A stretch of 64,000 bases of DNA, from contig NZ_JAWDIY010000003.1 in assembly GCF_032380655.1 (NCBI RefSeq), positions 62,001 through 126,000 of the forward strand, given 5' to 3'. The notes under the pieces were generated by a model, which saw only the letters and a program-made list of their open reading frames with translations, was not told the DNA's origin and did no database searches. The stretch comes from Diplocloster hominis. GTDB taxonomy: Bacteria > Bacillota > Clostridia > Lachnospirales > Lachnospiraceae. Below are positions 33,801-43,400 of the stretch, in pieces. Within the stretch, counting starts at the first letter, position 1; every line of letters begins with the position of its first letter. A program made the position numbers and the translations under genes.

Positions 33801-36424
33801 GCATTCTGCGTGTAGAGATCGGTGGATACCGCGGTACTGTAGGTCACAGCGGAATCATCGCAGTCCAGAACGGTACTCTCCACCAGAGGTTTATAATAAC
33901 TCATCTGCCGGATCCGGTTGGTCCGGTGGATATCCAGGATTACCATCGATCCGTCTTCGATCTTATTGAGTTCCACAAAGAAGGATGGCTTTTCCCCCAG
34001 GTTCACTCCATTGACCGCTTTTACGATATCCCGCTCCCGGAATCCCAGCGCATAGGCTTCGCTGTCCGCAGGCACTTTTTCAAAATACACACCGTTATAA
34101 CCATCGGACGCCGTGGAGGATATGATATTATCATCCACTCCCGTTACCGTGGCGCCCTTCCACGCTTCCCGCTGAAGCACGTCGGAAGAGCCTGAGCCAG
34201 AACTGGTCTTGGCATAGATCGGAGCCTTACATGCACAGCCGGGTTTGCCGAACTGATCCATCGGGAAATTTTGAAATCCTATCTTCTCCATGCCTTCCTG
34301 GTTGGTTACCGTGTAGTCATTTCCGCGCGGATTATAAAACTGAGGATTCACTCCCACTAACGCGTTGGCGTCATAATTATTTTCCGCCTTGTTTGCATGA
34401 AACCAGTTGGGCAGGTTGATCTTCGATTCGAAATCGAAATACCAGTTTTTATCTACCTGATAGTTGGCTTTTTTAAACCGGCTCTCATCCACACTGGCAA
34501 AACCAAACGGTGTGGTATTCGCTACGATATTTCCGTAAATCTCGTCATTGGCCTCGGTGTAAGATACGTGAATCTGGAACTGTCCGTCCAGAATAATATT
34601 ATTATATACCTTCCGGTTGAATCCTTCCCTTAATTTAACACCGAGTCCCAGACACAGGTTATTATAGATCTCATAGTTGCTGGAGCCGTCATCCAGGTCG
34701 ATTCCCCAAGTGTGAGCCGCATCCGCGTTGTGCTGAAAACGGTTATCATGGATTTTCGTCGTCTGATAGCAGTCCAGCAGAGCCAGATCGTAGGACTGTC
34801 CGTCCTTCTCGTAATGGCGGATCAGTTCTCCGCTCTGACCTCCTGCATTGTAATTAGGTACCGACCAGAACCGGTCCCTTCCCCAGGAGTTGAACGGGCC
34901 ATGGTCCGTAGTTTCTAACTGCGCGTTAAATATATCGTTATACGCGATGTCATGTCCGCCGAAAGTACCGTCGTTCACATTAATGCAGGACCGGGCGCTT
35001 TTATGTATGGTATTGTGAAGGATCTGAATTCTGCTGCTGACGGATAAGTTCACGCCGCAGGACTGTTTTTCGAAGATCCCCATGTTCTCCATATGGTTAT
35101 TGGTAATCTTAATGTCCCGCGGATAGTCCTCGCCCGCCGGCCCTGTCTGATCCGGATGATCCACCGTCGTCTTATGAACGGACAGGTCCGGATACAGCGC
35201 ATGCTGCCAGAAGGATGGTTCATAGACGGAGGAGGCATCGCCCACTACCTGAACAGCGGTCGCGCCGATGTCGATGAATTCATTGTTGTTAACCACATTG
35301 GAATCGTTATAGCCGTAGAAGAAGATTCCGTTTCCCCCCATATCGAGAAAGGAGGAGTTCTCCACCCGGATCTGTTTGCCATTCTCCACATAGACGGCTC
35401 CTGCTCTCACCACACACCAGTCTCCGCGCAGCAGCGGAATGTACTCTTTAGCCGGTTCATCCACGGTGAACATAGAACGTTTGGTACCGAAATAGGTAAA
35501 GCCGCTCAGTGTGATATTTTCCACAGGAGCGGAAGCGTTTTCTCCGGTAATCCGGACCAGTTCTGTGTGAACCGATGCCTCCAGTTTTACCTGATTCAGA
35601 TCCATACCTTCTTCCGGATAGAAATACAGCTTGCCAGCAGCATTGTCATAGAACCATTCGTTGGGAGCATCCAGTTCTTCGAACACATTTTCCACAACCA
35701 CGGCATCCTTCATACCGTTTCCCCGGTTATTGTCACCGACCCACCGGTAATCCAGACCCAGTGCGTTAGCAGAGTTTTTACCGGTGATGATGTAATCATT
35801 TCCTCCCCAGCCGTTGCTGTGGATCGCCCGCAGGTAACCCCCGGCCGGATTCATGTAGCCGGCGGAACGGTTTTTGATCTCGGCCTTCGTGGCAGCGCCT
35901 TCCAGAGGCAGCACACCGGGCCTGCGGTTGGGATAACGGCAGAGTACCTGCTCTTCTTTGTCCGCGAATAGCTGGTCGATCCCCAGATTTTTTTCTGTCT
36001 GGGCTACTTTAATTTTTGTGTTTCCCTCATAATCCGACCAGGTCAGGCCGGTCAGGGGCTTTGCCCCGCTCAGGGTAACCTGCTCGTTTTCATAGTTTTG
36101 GATCGTCAGTCCGGAATCCTGCTTGTCCAGTTCCAGAGTGTCTTCCAGGAAATAGTCCCCGCCCCGCACATAGATGGTCGGTTTGTCCGCACTGGATGTT
36201 CTGGATACCGCCACCGCTTTGGCCAGGGTCTGATAGGGTTTTCCGATGGTTCCGTCTCCCCCTGCGTCATTCCCGTCCGCCGCCACATACAGCGCGTTAC
36301 CTGCATTTTTGTTTCCTGCTGCAAATGCGGTCTGCCCGGCCGTGACGCCCGGCAGGCCGGTGAGCAGCATCGCGGCCGCCAGGACAGCGGTCACAGCTTT
36401 TGTACTTAGACTTTTTCTCTTCAT
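30854..36424 (-). CDS. Surface right-handed beta-helix protein, putative glycoside hydrolase, with PDZ and FIVAR domains
   Basis: 1,856 residues. A signal peptide (1-36) is followed by a right-handed beta-helix (about 44-735) whose opening (GDYFLEDTLELDKQDSGLTI ... VTLSGAKPL) resembles GH141/GH136-type enzymes. DHGPFNSWGRDRFW (507-520) is the most likely active-site segment. Next come a PDZ domain (about 775-835, GFRERDIVKAVNGVNLG), a galactose-binding-like domain (about 855-990), Ig-like regions, four FIVAR helical repeats (about 1211-1280 and 1415-1615) around a second galactose-binding-like domain (1285-1410), the ~160-residue domain shared with the giant fucosidase protein, and an AKTGDESP anchor. 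Family and substrate are not certain; a fucosidase or lacto-N-biosidase-type role would fit the neighbours. AAGGGAG precedes the ATG. Confidence 0.8.
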   Translation of the reverse strand: MKRKSLSTKAVTAVLAAAMLLTGLPGVTAGQTAFAAGNKNAGNALYVAADGNDAGGDGTIGKPYQTLAKAVAVSRTSSADKPTIYVRGGDYFLEDTLELDKQDSGLTIQNYENEQVTLSGAKPLTGLTWSDYEGNTKIKVAQTEKNLGIDQLFADKEEQVLCRYPNRRPGVLPLEGAATKAEIKNRSAGYMNPAGGYLRAIHSNGWGGNDYIITGKNSANALGLDYRWVGDNNRGNGMKDAVVVENVFEELDAPNEWFYDNAAGKLYFYPEEGMDLNQVKLEASVHTELVRITGENASAPVENITLSGFTYFGTKRSMFTVDEPAKEYIPLLRGDWCVVRAGAVYVENGKQIRVENSSFLDMGGNGIFFYGYNDSNVVNNNEFIDIGATAVQVVGDASSVYEPSFWQHALYPDLSVHKTTVDHPDQTGPAGEDYPRDIKITNNHMENMGIFEKQSCGVNLSVSSRIQILHNTIHKSARSCINVNDGTFGGHDIAYNDIFNAQLETTDHGPFNSWGRDRFWSVPNYNAGGQSGELIRHYEKDGQSYDLALLDCYQTTKIHDNRFQHNADAAHTWGIDLDDGSSNYEIYNNLCLGLGVKLREGFNRKVYNNIILDGQFQIHVSYTEANDEIYGNIVANTTPFGFASVDESRFKKANYQVDKNWYFDFESKINLPNWFHANKAENNYDANALVGVNPQFYNPRGNDYTVTNQEGMEKIGFQNFPMDQFGKPGCACKAPIYAKTSSGSGSSDVLQREAWKGATVTGVDDNIISSTASDGYNGVYFEKVPADSEAYALGFRERDIVKAVNGVNLGEKPSFFVELNKIEDGSMVILDIHRTNRIRQMSYYKPLVESTVLDCDDSAVTYSTAVSTDLYTQNAWYFDNRKGNDQNNTICAFPDTQNANSAWFQVDFTGNQIEMISRKYTDQGDVKMTLINKDTGETVEEKTISCTAASRMYQQTVYTSPLLPDGNYTLKGQKVSGRYFIVDAFRVTEYKGSGLGVYASPAEITYGNGNEALNLQGGETVNIKVPLENKGGSKDLKAVYALYDISDGFQLIDRKEEAFTLSSGKLYFESREGYTLPEDITNKALQILFITDAQEAAMYDTWILAEGLSLPAVTANPAAQDQAFSVRYDKESGKIHATASGVAADGQTVLTAKAGEQFLMQMQVKAPGTKAACEFRLPATFTQEAEVEFTAAGEQNTRVTSTVQINPQNDIINKDLLTDAVTQAEAVEKKPYGKDNWYLFQKALAKAKEGLNSVTITQAEADQLAEDLNSAREALVVLEEVVIIKGNSDEITRTGEGWTVRSGSESCDTIRAGAQASHTFSKATAVEWYGVKAADHGIAAVVVSDEEGNPAEGSEQQVDCYDTQRMTDVPLYRFGGLDPSKTYTISVTQNGKNNGASSSYIEVYSFRLTKPIQEEPADTAALQELYDTLDDYVEEHYLSGWEEFAAAKENAFNALGKEGISNAEVQDVLQELQAAIDGLAEKEKGDKSELEQAIKEAEEALSLGGYVDTSVLEFTLKEANGMMKETYITQVKVDGMVRALRQAVKDLVKKVDKTALEAAVSEADSLDLSGYTSESVTALQNALEQARKILYRNVTQEEADQAEKALREAIAGLTKPADDEKPQPPADDEKPEDPADKNIEIKVEQTGNVPEIKAYFSQKLMDSLLTEEEMKLVASGKKATLTLRISPADSQSQAADISLLLNALNQKQLAGFMNIHLYKEIEGREPVEIRTLPEPIRLVLHVPDNWKPGSSVERTFTVLLLHDQQVIELRDLDFNPDMITVESDAYSLYAVTFTDIVDADNSSNQGNSSGSQDSGRDQQASGAKTGDESPVVPCAVILLAAATVIFKRKRWMMEMK

Positions 36425-36534
36425 ATAATCTCCCTTTCCTTTTCATGGTACTTACATGGTATTCTATATTGTTTCGTTTTTGTTTTCTTTTGCTATCTTC
36501 CTGAAAATGTTTCAAATTTTCTGATATTCTATAC

Positions 36535-36599
36535 ATCTTAGCAGTTGGAAAAGAAATCATACATTAAATATTCTACGATTTTATGTAATATAATACGAT
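36535..36599 (-). promoter_or_regulatory. Promoter and paired activator boxes of the beta-helix gene
   Basis: On the minus strand: -10 TAAGAT (36535-36540), a poor -35 TGTATG (36558-36563) 17 bases away, then ATCGTAG (36573-36579) and ATCGTAT (36593-36599) 20 bases apart, the first nine bases upstream of the -35. The geometry is the same as at 20803-20830 and 60168-60194. The distal box touches the end of the protease gene. Confidence 0.65.
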
Positions 36600-36600
36600 T

Positions 36601-39600
36601 TTAACTTTTTTTCGACCGTGAAGATGTACTGACCATAAGTACCAGTGAACCTGCCATTAGAATCAGGAATACAGACACTGGAGCATTGTCGCCCGTACGA
36701 ACTGCAGCCAGAACCGTGTCCTTTGCTTCCCCGGCTGAGGTGCCTTCTCCTGCCGATTCTCCTTTTCCCGCCGGTTTCCCATCCGGTTCCGGCCGGGAGG
36801 ATTCTTCTCCTGACAGGTCCTTGTCCCCCGGTGTCTGGGCAGCAGCTATCGTCAGTGTCCCGTTTTGAACCGCGCACGTATAGTTTTCGGAGACTGCCCG
36901 CGCCGTAATCGGATAGCTGCCGGCGGGAGACTTCGCATCGGCGTCCACCACAAAAGTAACGGTAACAGCTTCGGCTGTATCCCCGTTTACCAGACCTTCG
37001 ATGTGATACGGGAAGTGGCCCGGAACATCCTCCCCGCAGCCGATGGTATCATTTCCAATCACGATGAGCGCAGGCCTTCTGCTCACCCGCAGTACCCCCG
37101 GCTCGATCTCCGCCTGATAATTCGCAGATTCGGCGGTTCCGGTAATCTTATATTCTCCCACCGCTGACGACAGGTCCGCGCCGCATGCAAGCGAAACTCC
37201 CAACGCCTCATCGGAATCGCCTCCCACCAATGAATTTTCCGGAACTGTAAAAACGAATTCCGGATTCTCATCACCATAGATCCGTTCCGCGTCGGACACC
37301 CTTACCGTAATATTTTTCTTTTGGACCGTGATGTCCGCGGTTCCCCGAACCGTCTCATAATTATTCTGATCCTCAGGGACATACAGGACCTCATATCCAT
37401 CGTTTCCCGCGGAGGGAAGCCGGCTTTCTTCCGTCCAGTAAAAGCCGCCGCCTTCCAGTTCTATTCCGTCACAAAATCCCTTTCCTTCGATGTGGGATTC
37501 CTTCAGCCTCTGGCCATAGGTAAGAACACTGCCGGTTGCGTTCAGAATCTCTGGCTGAGCCGGATTCACGTCGAGAGGGATGACCGCATTATAACCTGCG
37601 TATGCGCTGTTCTCTTCGGGAGTATAGACCGCCGTATAACCGGTATTGGCCACACAGGGCTTTTCCTCCGGATTTACCCAGGACCAGGTTCCCCCGTCCG
37701 CCTCCGGAAACGGTATCTGCGCCAAGGTTTTGGCCGGACTATATACGAACGGTTCCAGCGCGGGAATTTCCGGTATTACTTTTATAACCGCTATGGCATA
37801 ATAACCGTTAATTTCACGAACCCCGGTACTTTGCACATTCATCTGATCTCCTGCCGACGCGGAATCCGTTACATCTGTCAGACTTACTCCGTCATCAGTC
37901 GGGGCCATATGGAACAGCCGGATTTTTGAGTAATCATAGCTGTTTGGCGCCGCAAAGGAAAGGATCACCGTCTGCGAAGGGTCGGTAAGATCACAGGGAA
38001 CGTCTCCGGACAGGGCCGAGATCCTAAACAGGGTAAACTGCTCTCCGCCTCCGATCTCATACATGGCTTCCGACAGCGCGTCATATTCTGTCCCACTCTC
38101 TACCTTCTCCGTCGTAAATACCACATGTTCCGGAAGATAAGCGTTCGCATCGATCAGCCGGTTTCCGTTCTCTTCCTCCAGTGTCCTCGGGGAAAAGATA
38201 AATTCAGCAGTATACGTGCTTTTCAGATATCCTTCCGGCAGTGACGAGGACTCAATGGATAAGGTTTTACCGTTCAGAACCTCTCTGGAGATCCGATCCC
38301 CGGCCTTATATTTGTGGTCATCCAGAATGAGAACCGCCTCCGTACAGGGAGTGCCGTCGGTATATTCCGCCCCTTCTATCTGAACAAACGCACAAGAGGC
38401 CGGTATATCTGAAATATCTATTTGTGTTGTCCCTTGTGCAGGATGGTAAGTCTGCACATCCCCGATCCCGATTCCTGTTCTGTCGAGATAGAGGAGCTTT
38501 AACGCGCTCAAAACCGGTTCCTTTTCCACGCAATCAGACGTAAATGCTTTAATCATGGCATTACCCATCTCAAAACTCGAGTAATAACCGTTTTCATTTA
38601 ACTTCTGTGTATCCGTCAGATCGATCCAGTTACTGTTCAGTCTCAGAAAGCTTTCCCCGGGATTCGCTACAGCGACATCCTCTACCCCGTTCGTCTCGTC
38701 TATATATCCTAATTCAACCGGGAAATAATAGCCGTCAACGCCGTGGATCGTCTCCACTACGGCAAAACGATCCCCTTTTTCTAACAGGATCTCTTCACCC
38801 AGTTCTATCGTATGGTATCCCCCATATGGAATCGTAACGTTTTTTTCACACAGCAGGTTATCCGGCCCGCAGTTTTGAAGCGTGTCCTCGTCCCCCAGCC
38901 GGTAGATCTGTACCTGTACCTGGGAACCTGGGTTGATCGTGAAAGCGGATACCGCTTTTAACAGCTCGTTTCCCTCCGCACGAAAAACATTTGCGATAGA
39001 AGCCGGGTTTTCTCCCCAAGGCAGGTATTTCACAGCACTCTTAAGGCCCAGTAAGTCGTATTGGTAATTATGATCATACCGGTATCTTCTGTCCGCCGGA
39101 AGATCCAGCTGATAACTGGTAAAACCGCAGACGGAGCGGTCGTAATAAGACAGATAAAAATAACCGTGATCCCCCCAGCCTGAGCCCCAGCTGTTTTTGA
39201 CCAGCCAGGCGCCGTTATCCTCCGGCAGCCGGTCCGGATTTGCCGCGAATTTTTCTTTTGGATAATCATCATCCCAGCCCACGATGGAGACGTCGTGATT
39301 GGACGGCTCATAGTTATAGGTAAATTGGGACTGATTGTCGGCGGTGATGTAGGTTCTGTCACCTGTTTCACCCGGCTGGCTCTGATCCGCATAGTAGGAT
39401 ATCCCGATCACGCCGTGTTCCATCAGCGCCTGTTTTACCGCCAACGCCGCATTTGCGTTGAACCGATAGTTCTGCCCGCCTTCTCCATCGTCGGTGAATT
39501 CTGCCGTTCCCGGCAGAAAATCCGCGTTCTGCAGATGAGCGAAGGAATCATACCTCATCTCCTCCGCCACGCTCCAGTCAGCGTTGGAATCCCCCAGATA

Positions 39601-40173
39601 GGGAACGTTATCTTCATTCTCTATCCCGGACCAGGCGGACAGAACTCCCGTGGCCAGTTCCCGGTTTCCGCCGAATGCCAGTGGATTCTGTCCGTTGATT
39701 ACTTTTTTTCCTTCCTTTTTCCCATCCGGCGTAACCGCCTCCGGCTGGTAAGCGAACCATGCCAGATGCCGTTCGGAGTAGTCAGGCTGTGCTGCCGTTG
39801 CCGTCCCCTGGCCGTTCTGCTGTTTTAAGGTGTTTCCCTCCATAGAGGAAAGCGCTCCAAAAGCCCAGCATGTACCCCATGGATCCTGGTTTTTTACCGT
39901 GGTGGTGCTTCCCCTGTTGTCGTCGTCGATTCCATATTTCACCGGCAGAGACACCCGGCTTCTGAACAGCCTGGCCCCTTTCCCGTTTAAGCTAAAATAG
40001 GAGTCCTCTATCGCTGTCGGAATGTGTCCTGTCCGGTAACGCACCGGCTCCATGCTCTGCTGCATTCCGTCTGTGGAACCAGGCTGTGCGCTGACTTTAC
40101 CCACGCCTCCCGACATGATCATGACAGCCACGAGAAGAAAAACTGTGAGGCGTCTTAATAACGTTTTTTTCAT
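36601..40173 (-). CDS. Surface papain-like (C1A) cysteine protease with lectin-like and MBG domains
   Basis: 1,190 residues from ATG 40173, chosen because GGGGG lies seven bases upstream; the ATG 13 codons earlier has no such site. After the signal peptide (1-30) comes a C1A peptidase: oxyanion Q96 and nucleophile C102 (QDPWGTCWAF), H293 (SNHDVSIVGWDD) and N327 (VKNSWG). A lectin-like domain follows (about 355-550), as in clostridial surface proteases, then Ig/MBG-type repeats (about 860-1110, e.g. ERIYGDENPEF) and an AVRTGDNAP anchor with a short basic tail. The catalytic set is complete. It lies among glycosidases, so the substrate may be the protein core of glycoproteins such as mucin; this is inferred. 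Confidence 0.88.
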   Translation of the reverse strand: MKKTLLRRLTVFLLVAVMIMSGGVGKVSAQPGSTDGMQQSMEPVRYRTGHIPTAIEDSYFSLNGKGARLFRSRVSLPVKYGIDDDNRGSTTTVKNQDPWGTCWAFGALSSMEGNTLKQQNGQGTATAAQPDYSERHLAWFAYQPEAVTPDGKKEGKKVINGQNPLAFGGNRELATGVLSAWSGIENEDNVPYLGDSNADWSVAEEMRYDSFAHLQNADFLPGTAEFTDDGEGGQNYRFNANAALAVKQALMEHGVIGISYYADQSQPGETGDRTYITADNQSQFTYNYEPSNHDVSIVGWDDDYPKEKFAANPDRLPEDNGAWLVKNSWGSGWGDHGYFYLSYYDRSVCGFTSYQLDLPADRRYRYDHNYQYDLLGLKSAVKYLPWGENPASIANVFRAEGNELLKAVSAFTINPGSQVQVQIYRLGDEDTLQNCGPDNLLCEKNVTIPYGGYHTIELGEEILLEKGDRFAVVETIHGVDGYYFPVELGYIDETNGVEDVAVANPGESFLRLNSNWIDLTDTQKLNENGYYSSFEMGNAMIKAFTSDCVEKEPVLSALKLLYLDRTGIGIGDVQTYHPAQGTTQIDISDIPASCAFVQIEGAEYTDGTPCTEAVLILDDHKYKAGDRISREVLNGKTLSIESSSLPEGYLKSTYTAEFIFSPRTLEEENGNRLIDANAYLPEHVVFTTEKVESGTEYDALSEAMYEIGGGEQFTLFRISALSGDVPCDLTDPSQTVILSFAAPNSYDYSKIRLFHMAPTDDGVSLTDVTDSASAGDQMNVQSTGVREINGYYAIAVIKVIPEIPALEPFVYSPAKTLAQIPFPEADGGTWSWVNPEEKPCVANTGYTAVYTPEENSAYAGYNAVIPLDVNPAQPEILNATGSVLTYGQRLKESHIEGKGFCDGIELEGGGFYWTEESRLPSAGNDGYEVLYVPEDQNNYETVRGTADITVQKKNITVRVSDAERIYGDENPEFVFTVPENSLVGGDSDEALGVSLACGADLSSAVGEYKITGTAESANYQAEIEPGVLRVSRRPALIVIGNDTIGCGEDVPGHFPYHIEGLVNGDTAEAVTVTFVVDADAKSPAGSYPITARAVSENYTCAVQNGTLTIAAAQTPGDKDLSGEESSRPEPDGKPAGKGESAGEGTSAGEAKDTVLAAVRTGDNAPVSVFLILMAGSLVLMVSTSSRSKKS

Positions 40174-40368
40174 AACATTTCCCCCTGATTTTCGTAGATA
40201 TATTTGACCCATTTTAAGATCGTCATTCCTATTTTAACCTTCCGGGAGATAACTTTCTTTTAATATTTTCCGGTAAAATTGTAAATTCTTCTGCAATACG
40301 CCTTCATTTATATAATTAACGGATTTTTTCGGACTTTTTGCTTCGCCGGAATCCTCTCTTACCGAACA

Positions 40369-40399
40369 GAAAAAGGCGCTTTACACAGCCGCCTTTTTC
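40369..40399. terminator. Terminator after the GH95 gene
   Basis: A perfect 10-bp stem (GAAAAAGGCG/CGCCTTTTTC) with an 11-base loop and built-in A/T tracts, 42 bases after the minus-strand stop at 40441. Confidence 0.75.
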
Positions 40400-40440
40400 C
40401 GTCTTATTACGATAAGCTTACCTTTAATCCAGCCGTTTTG

Positions 40441-43400
40441 TTACTCTTGGTTGCCTTTGGCCCTTTTGTTTTTCCACAGCACCGCGCCGCCCAGAACGAT
40501 GGTCATCACTGCAGCGGCTGCTACCAGGAGAAATCCCGTGTTTTCTACCGATGTTTGGGCTGCTGATATTTGTCCTGATGACGCCTGATCTGCTGTTGTC
40601 TGATCTGCCGCCTGATCTGCCGACGCATCTGTGGAAGCCTGACCAGTCGTACCGGTATCCTTCATGGCTACCGATGTCTTCTCTGAAGAATTCTTGGCCG
40701 TCGTCAAGGATTCTTCCGTATTTCCTGTTACTTTTCCTTTCCCTGGATCCGGCTCTGTCCGTTCATTTTGTCCCGTTTCCTGTGTGTCCTGCCGCTTCGC
40801 GGTATTCTGCCCGGACGTTTCGCCGGTGGAGGAATCCGGCTCTGTAGAATCCTTCCGTTCTGCCAAAGCTTCGTTGTCCGGTTGTGTTGGCTGTTGTGTT
40901 GGCGGCTCTTGGGATTCACTTTTCACCGAGATCAGTCCGCCGAGCGCCTTCTCGATATCCGCAGCCGCCCCGGCGATCTGCTCTTTCCCGGCATCCCCGT
41001 TCTCAGCGATTAACTCTCCCTGCGCGCAGGCTGCCTCCAGTACTGCGAAGCTCTCCGGCGTGTAATGGGCCGAACGGTACAGCATTGCCTTCTGCAGCGC
41101 CCGGAGCAGGACTTCTTTATCTTCTCTGACCCGTACCCTTGCGTTTGCTCCGGTTAGTGTGCGTACGGCCTCGTCGATCTGATCCTGGGTTGCTCCCTGC
41201 TGTTCACTTATGGCTTGGGCCGCCTCCAGCGCTTCCTTCAGTCCTTTGATCGTGGACGGCATAAATTGGTCCTCATGGGCCAGGACAAATTCCGTTTTCT
41301 TCATAGCGTTGGTGAGTGAACTTACATCCGCAGGAGCCGGTACTCTAACCAGCTGTCCGTAAGCTTCCTGCAGCGCCCGGTACGCCTCCTGGATCTGCGC
41401 CGCTTCCGAATCGTCATTTAACGTTTCCGCCTGCGCCAATGCGTCACTCAATGTTCCGTAGGACTCCGGTGTGTACGCCTCCGCTTTCAAACCGGCCAAT
41501 ATCCCGGCCAGCTCCCCGACATCCGTCCGGTCAACGATCTCTTTCAGATTGACGATCGCCTGGAGCAGGTCATCCGCCGCTTTTGCCACTTCTGCAGCCG
41601 TCGCATCGGATTTATCATAGATCCGGCCCGCCTCGGCAAGAGCCAGATCCAGGTCTTCGAGTTTTCCTGGCCGCAGATTTGTCCGGTCTACCGCTTCCGC
41701 TCTGGCGATCAGTTCCTCCAGTTCCTTCTTATCCGCAGACGCCGGTATCTCGTCGAGAGCCAGCCTGGCTTCCAGCAGCCGGTTATATTGCTGGTTTATG
41801 GCGCTTTGATCCGCATTCCCGTCATCCAGTATCTTCCTTACGTCCTCCAAGACCGGAGCAAACTGCGCCCAGCTTTCCGCCGTAAACGCGGCCTCCTCCA
41901 ACCCGTCACACTCCGCAATCAGTCCGATTAACTCAGCCGGGTCGCCTTTCTTTTTAAGCCCTTCATATGCCTGCTCTAACACGTCCAGCGCCTCATTAAC
42001 CTGCGCCTGGGTAATATCCGTATCTTCAAGCCGGGCCTTTGCGGTCTCTCTTGCTGCCCGGAACGCCTCCCAGCTTAAGGGCGTATAAGTTCCGTCATCC
42101 TCAAGCGGCTCATAGCGCTCACACGCTTCCCTGAGAGCGGCTTTGTCTATCCTGTTAAATACACGGAACGCGTCAACATCGATTCTTCTTTTGCCCGCGG
42201 TGCCTTTCGATGTGATGAGGATCGTATGCTCGCCCTGCTTCAAATTGTGGTTTGAATAGGCGGTAAATTTATACTGTCCTGCACCGTTCACACGGATCTC
42301 CGGTTCCACTTCCTCCCCGTCGATCGTTACACTGAAGCCGCCCAGATGTCCTCCTGCGGAAGTAACGAATTCGATACCGGTTCCATTGAATGTGAGGCTG
42401 GCGTTATCACCGCTGTTTGCACAGTAGGTAATGGTTCCATTCTCATGTTTTGAGTCATTCCATGTCGTCCAGGTTCCCTTATAGCTAATTCTGCCATCCC
42501 GGTCATCGACGGTCTCTGTCTGCTCCTTGTCCGACAGCTGCGCGTACGCCTTTTTGAGCGTTTCTTTCATACTATTGATCTCATCCTGCGAGCAGGTGAA
42601 GCTTTGCAGAAGCGTATCTGCGCTCTCCATGGCGTTTTGGAAATTTTCCCACCTTTCCCGGGAATACTTACCATCGCTGTTTTCGATACCCTGATAGGAT
42701 TCATAGAGTTTCCGAAGTTCTTTTCTGTCCGTATCGGGCATTTTTACATTTATAACATTGAAGGCATCCACATCAAATCTGGTCCTTCCGTTGATATTCA
42801 GGGAAGTCAGCGTGATCGTGTGTTCCCCGGGAATCAGATCATATTTGGAAAACGCCAGATATTGGTTTTGGGAGCCCGTATTCATATTTACGGAAGGGAC
42901 TGCCACCTCCCCGTCAATGTCTACCCCGAAACCGCCCAGGTGTCCGCCCTGTGTACTTATGAACTCGATTCCGGTTCCGGTAAATGTAAGACTTACCGCA
43001 TTACCCGCGGCACTGCTGTGCGTGATGGTTCCATTCATATGCTTGGCCTCATTCCATTCGGCCCAGTTACCCTTCACATATTGGATCCTGCCGTCCCGGT
43101 CGTCGATATTGACAACTTCCGAAACAGGCAGTTCCATCATAAGATCTATACTCCCTGTGGAGCCGGACCCATCCAAACAGAATGCGGTCGCTCTCACCTT
43201 ACCGCCTCCTATGGCAGTCACCATGCCGTTGGCGTCAATGGAAGCGGTATATTTTATATCCTGTCCTTCTTGCAGCGTTTCCAGTGACCAACGGTATTTC
43301 GCATTTTCGGATGCGGATACGGCCGTCAGCTGAACTGTCTCCCCGGCTGCCGTAAGGACGTTTTTATTGTTTTCTGCGGTTACCTTAACCTGCGATTTTT

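Noticed and set aside
40174..40330. A possible further TACGAT box pair (ATACGCC at 40296 and AACGGAT about 21 bases on) upstream of the protease gene
   Set aside because: Both half-sites are degenerate, and no -10 falls at the spacing seen in the other four promoters.
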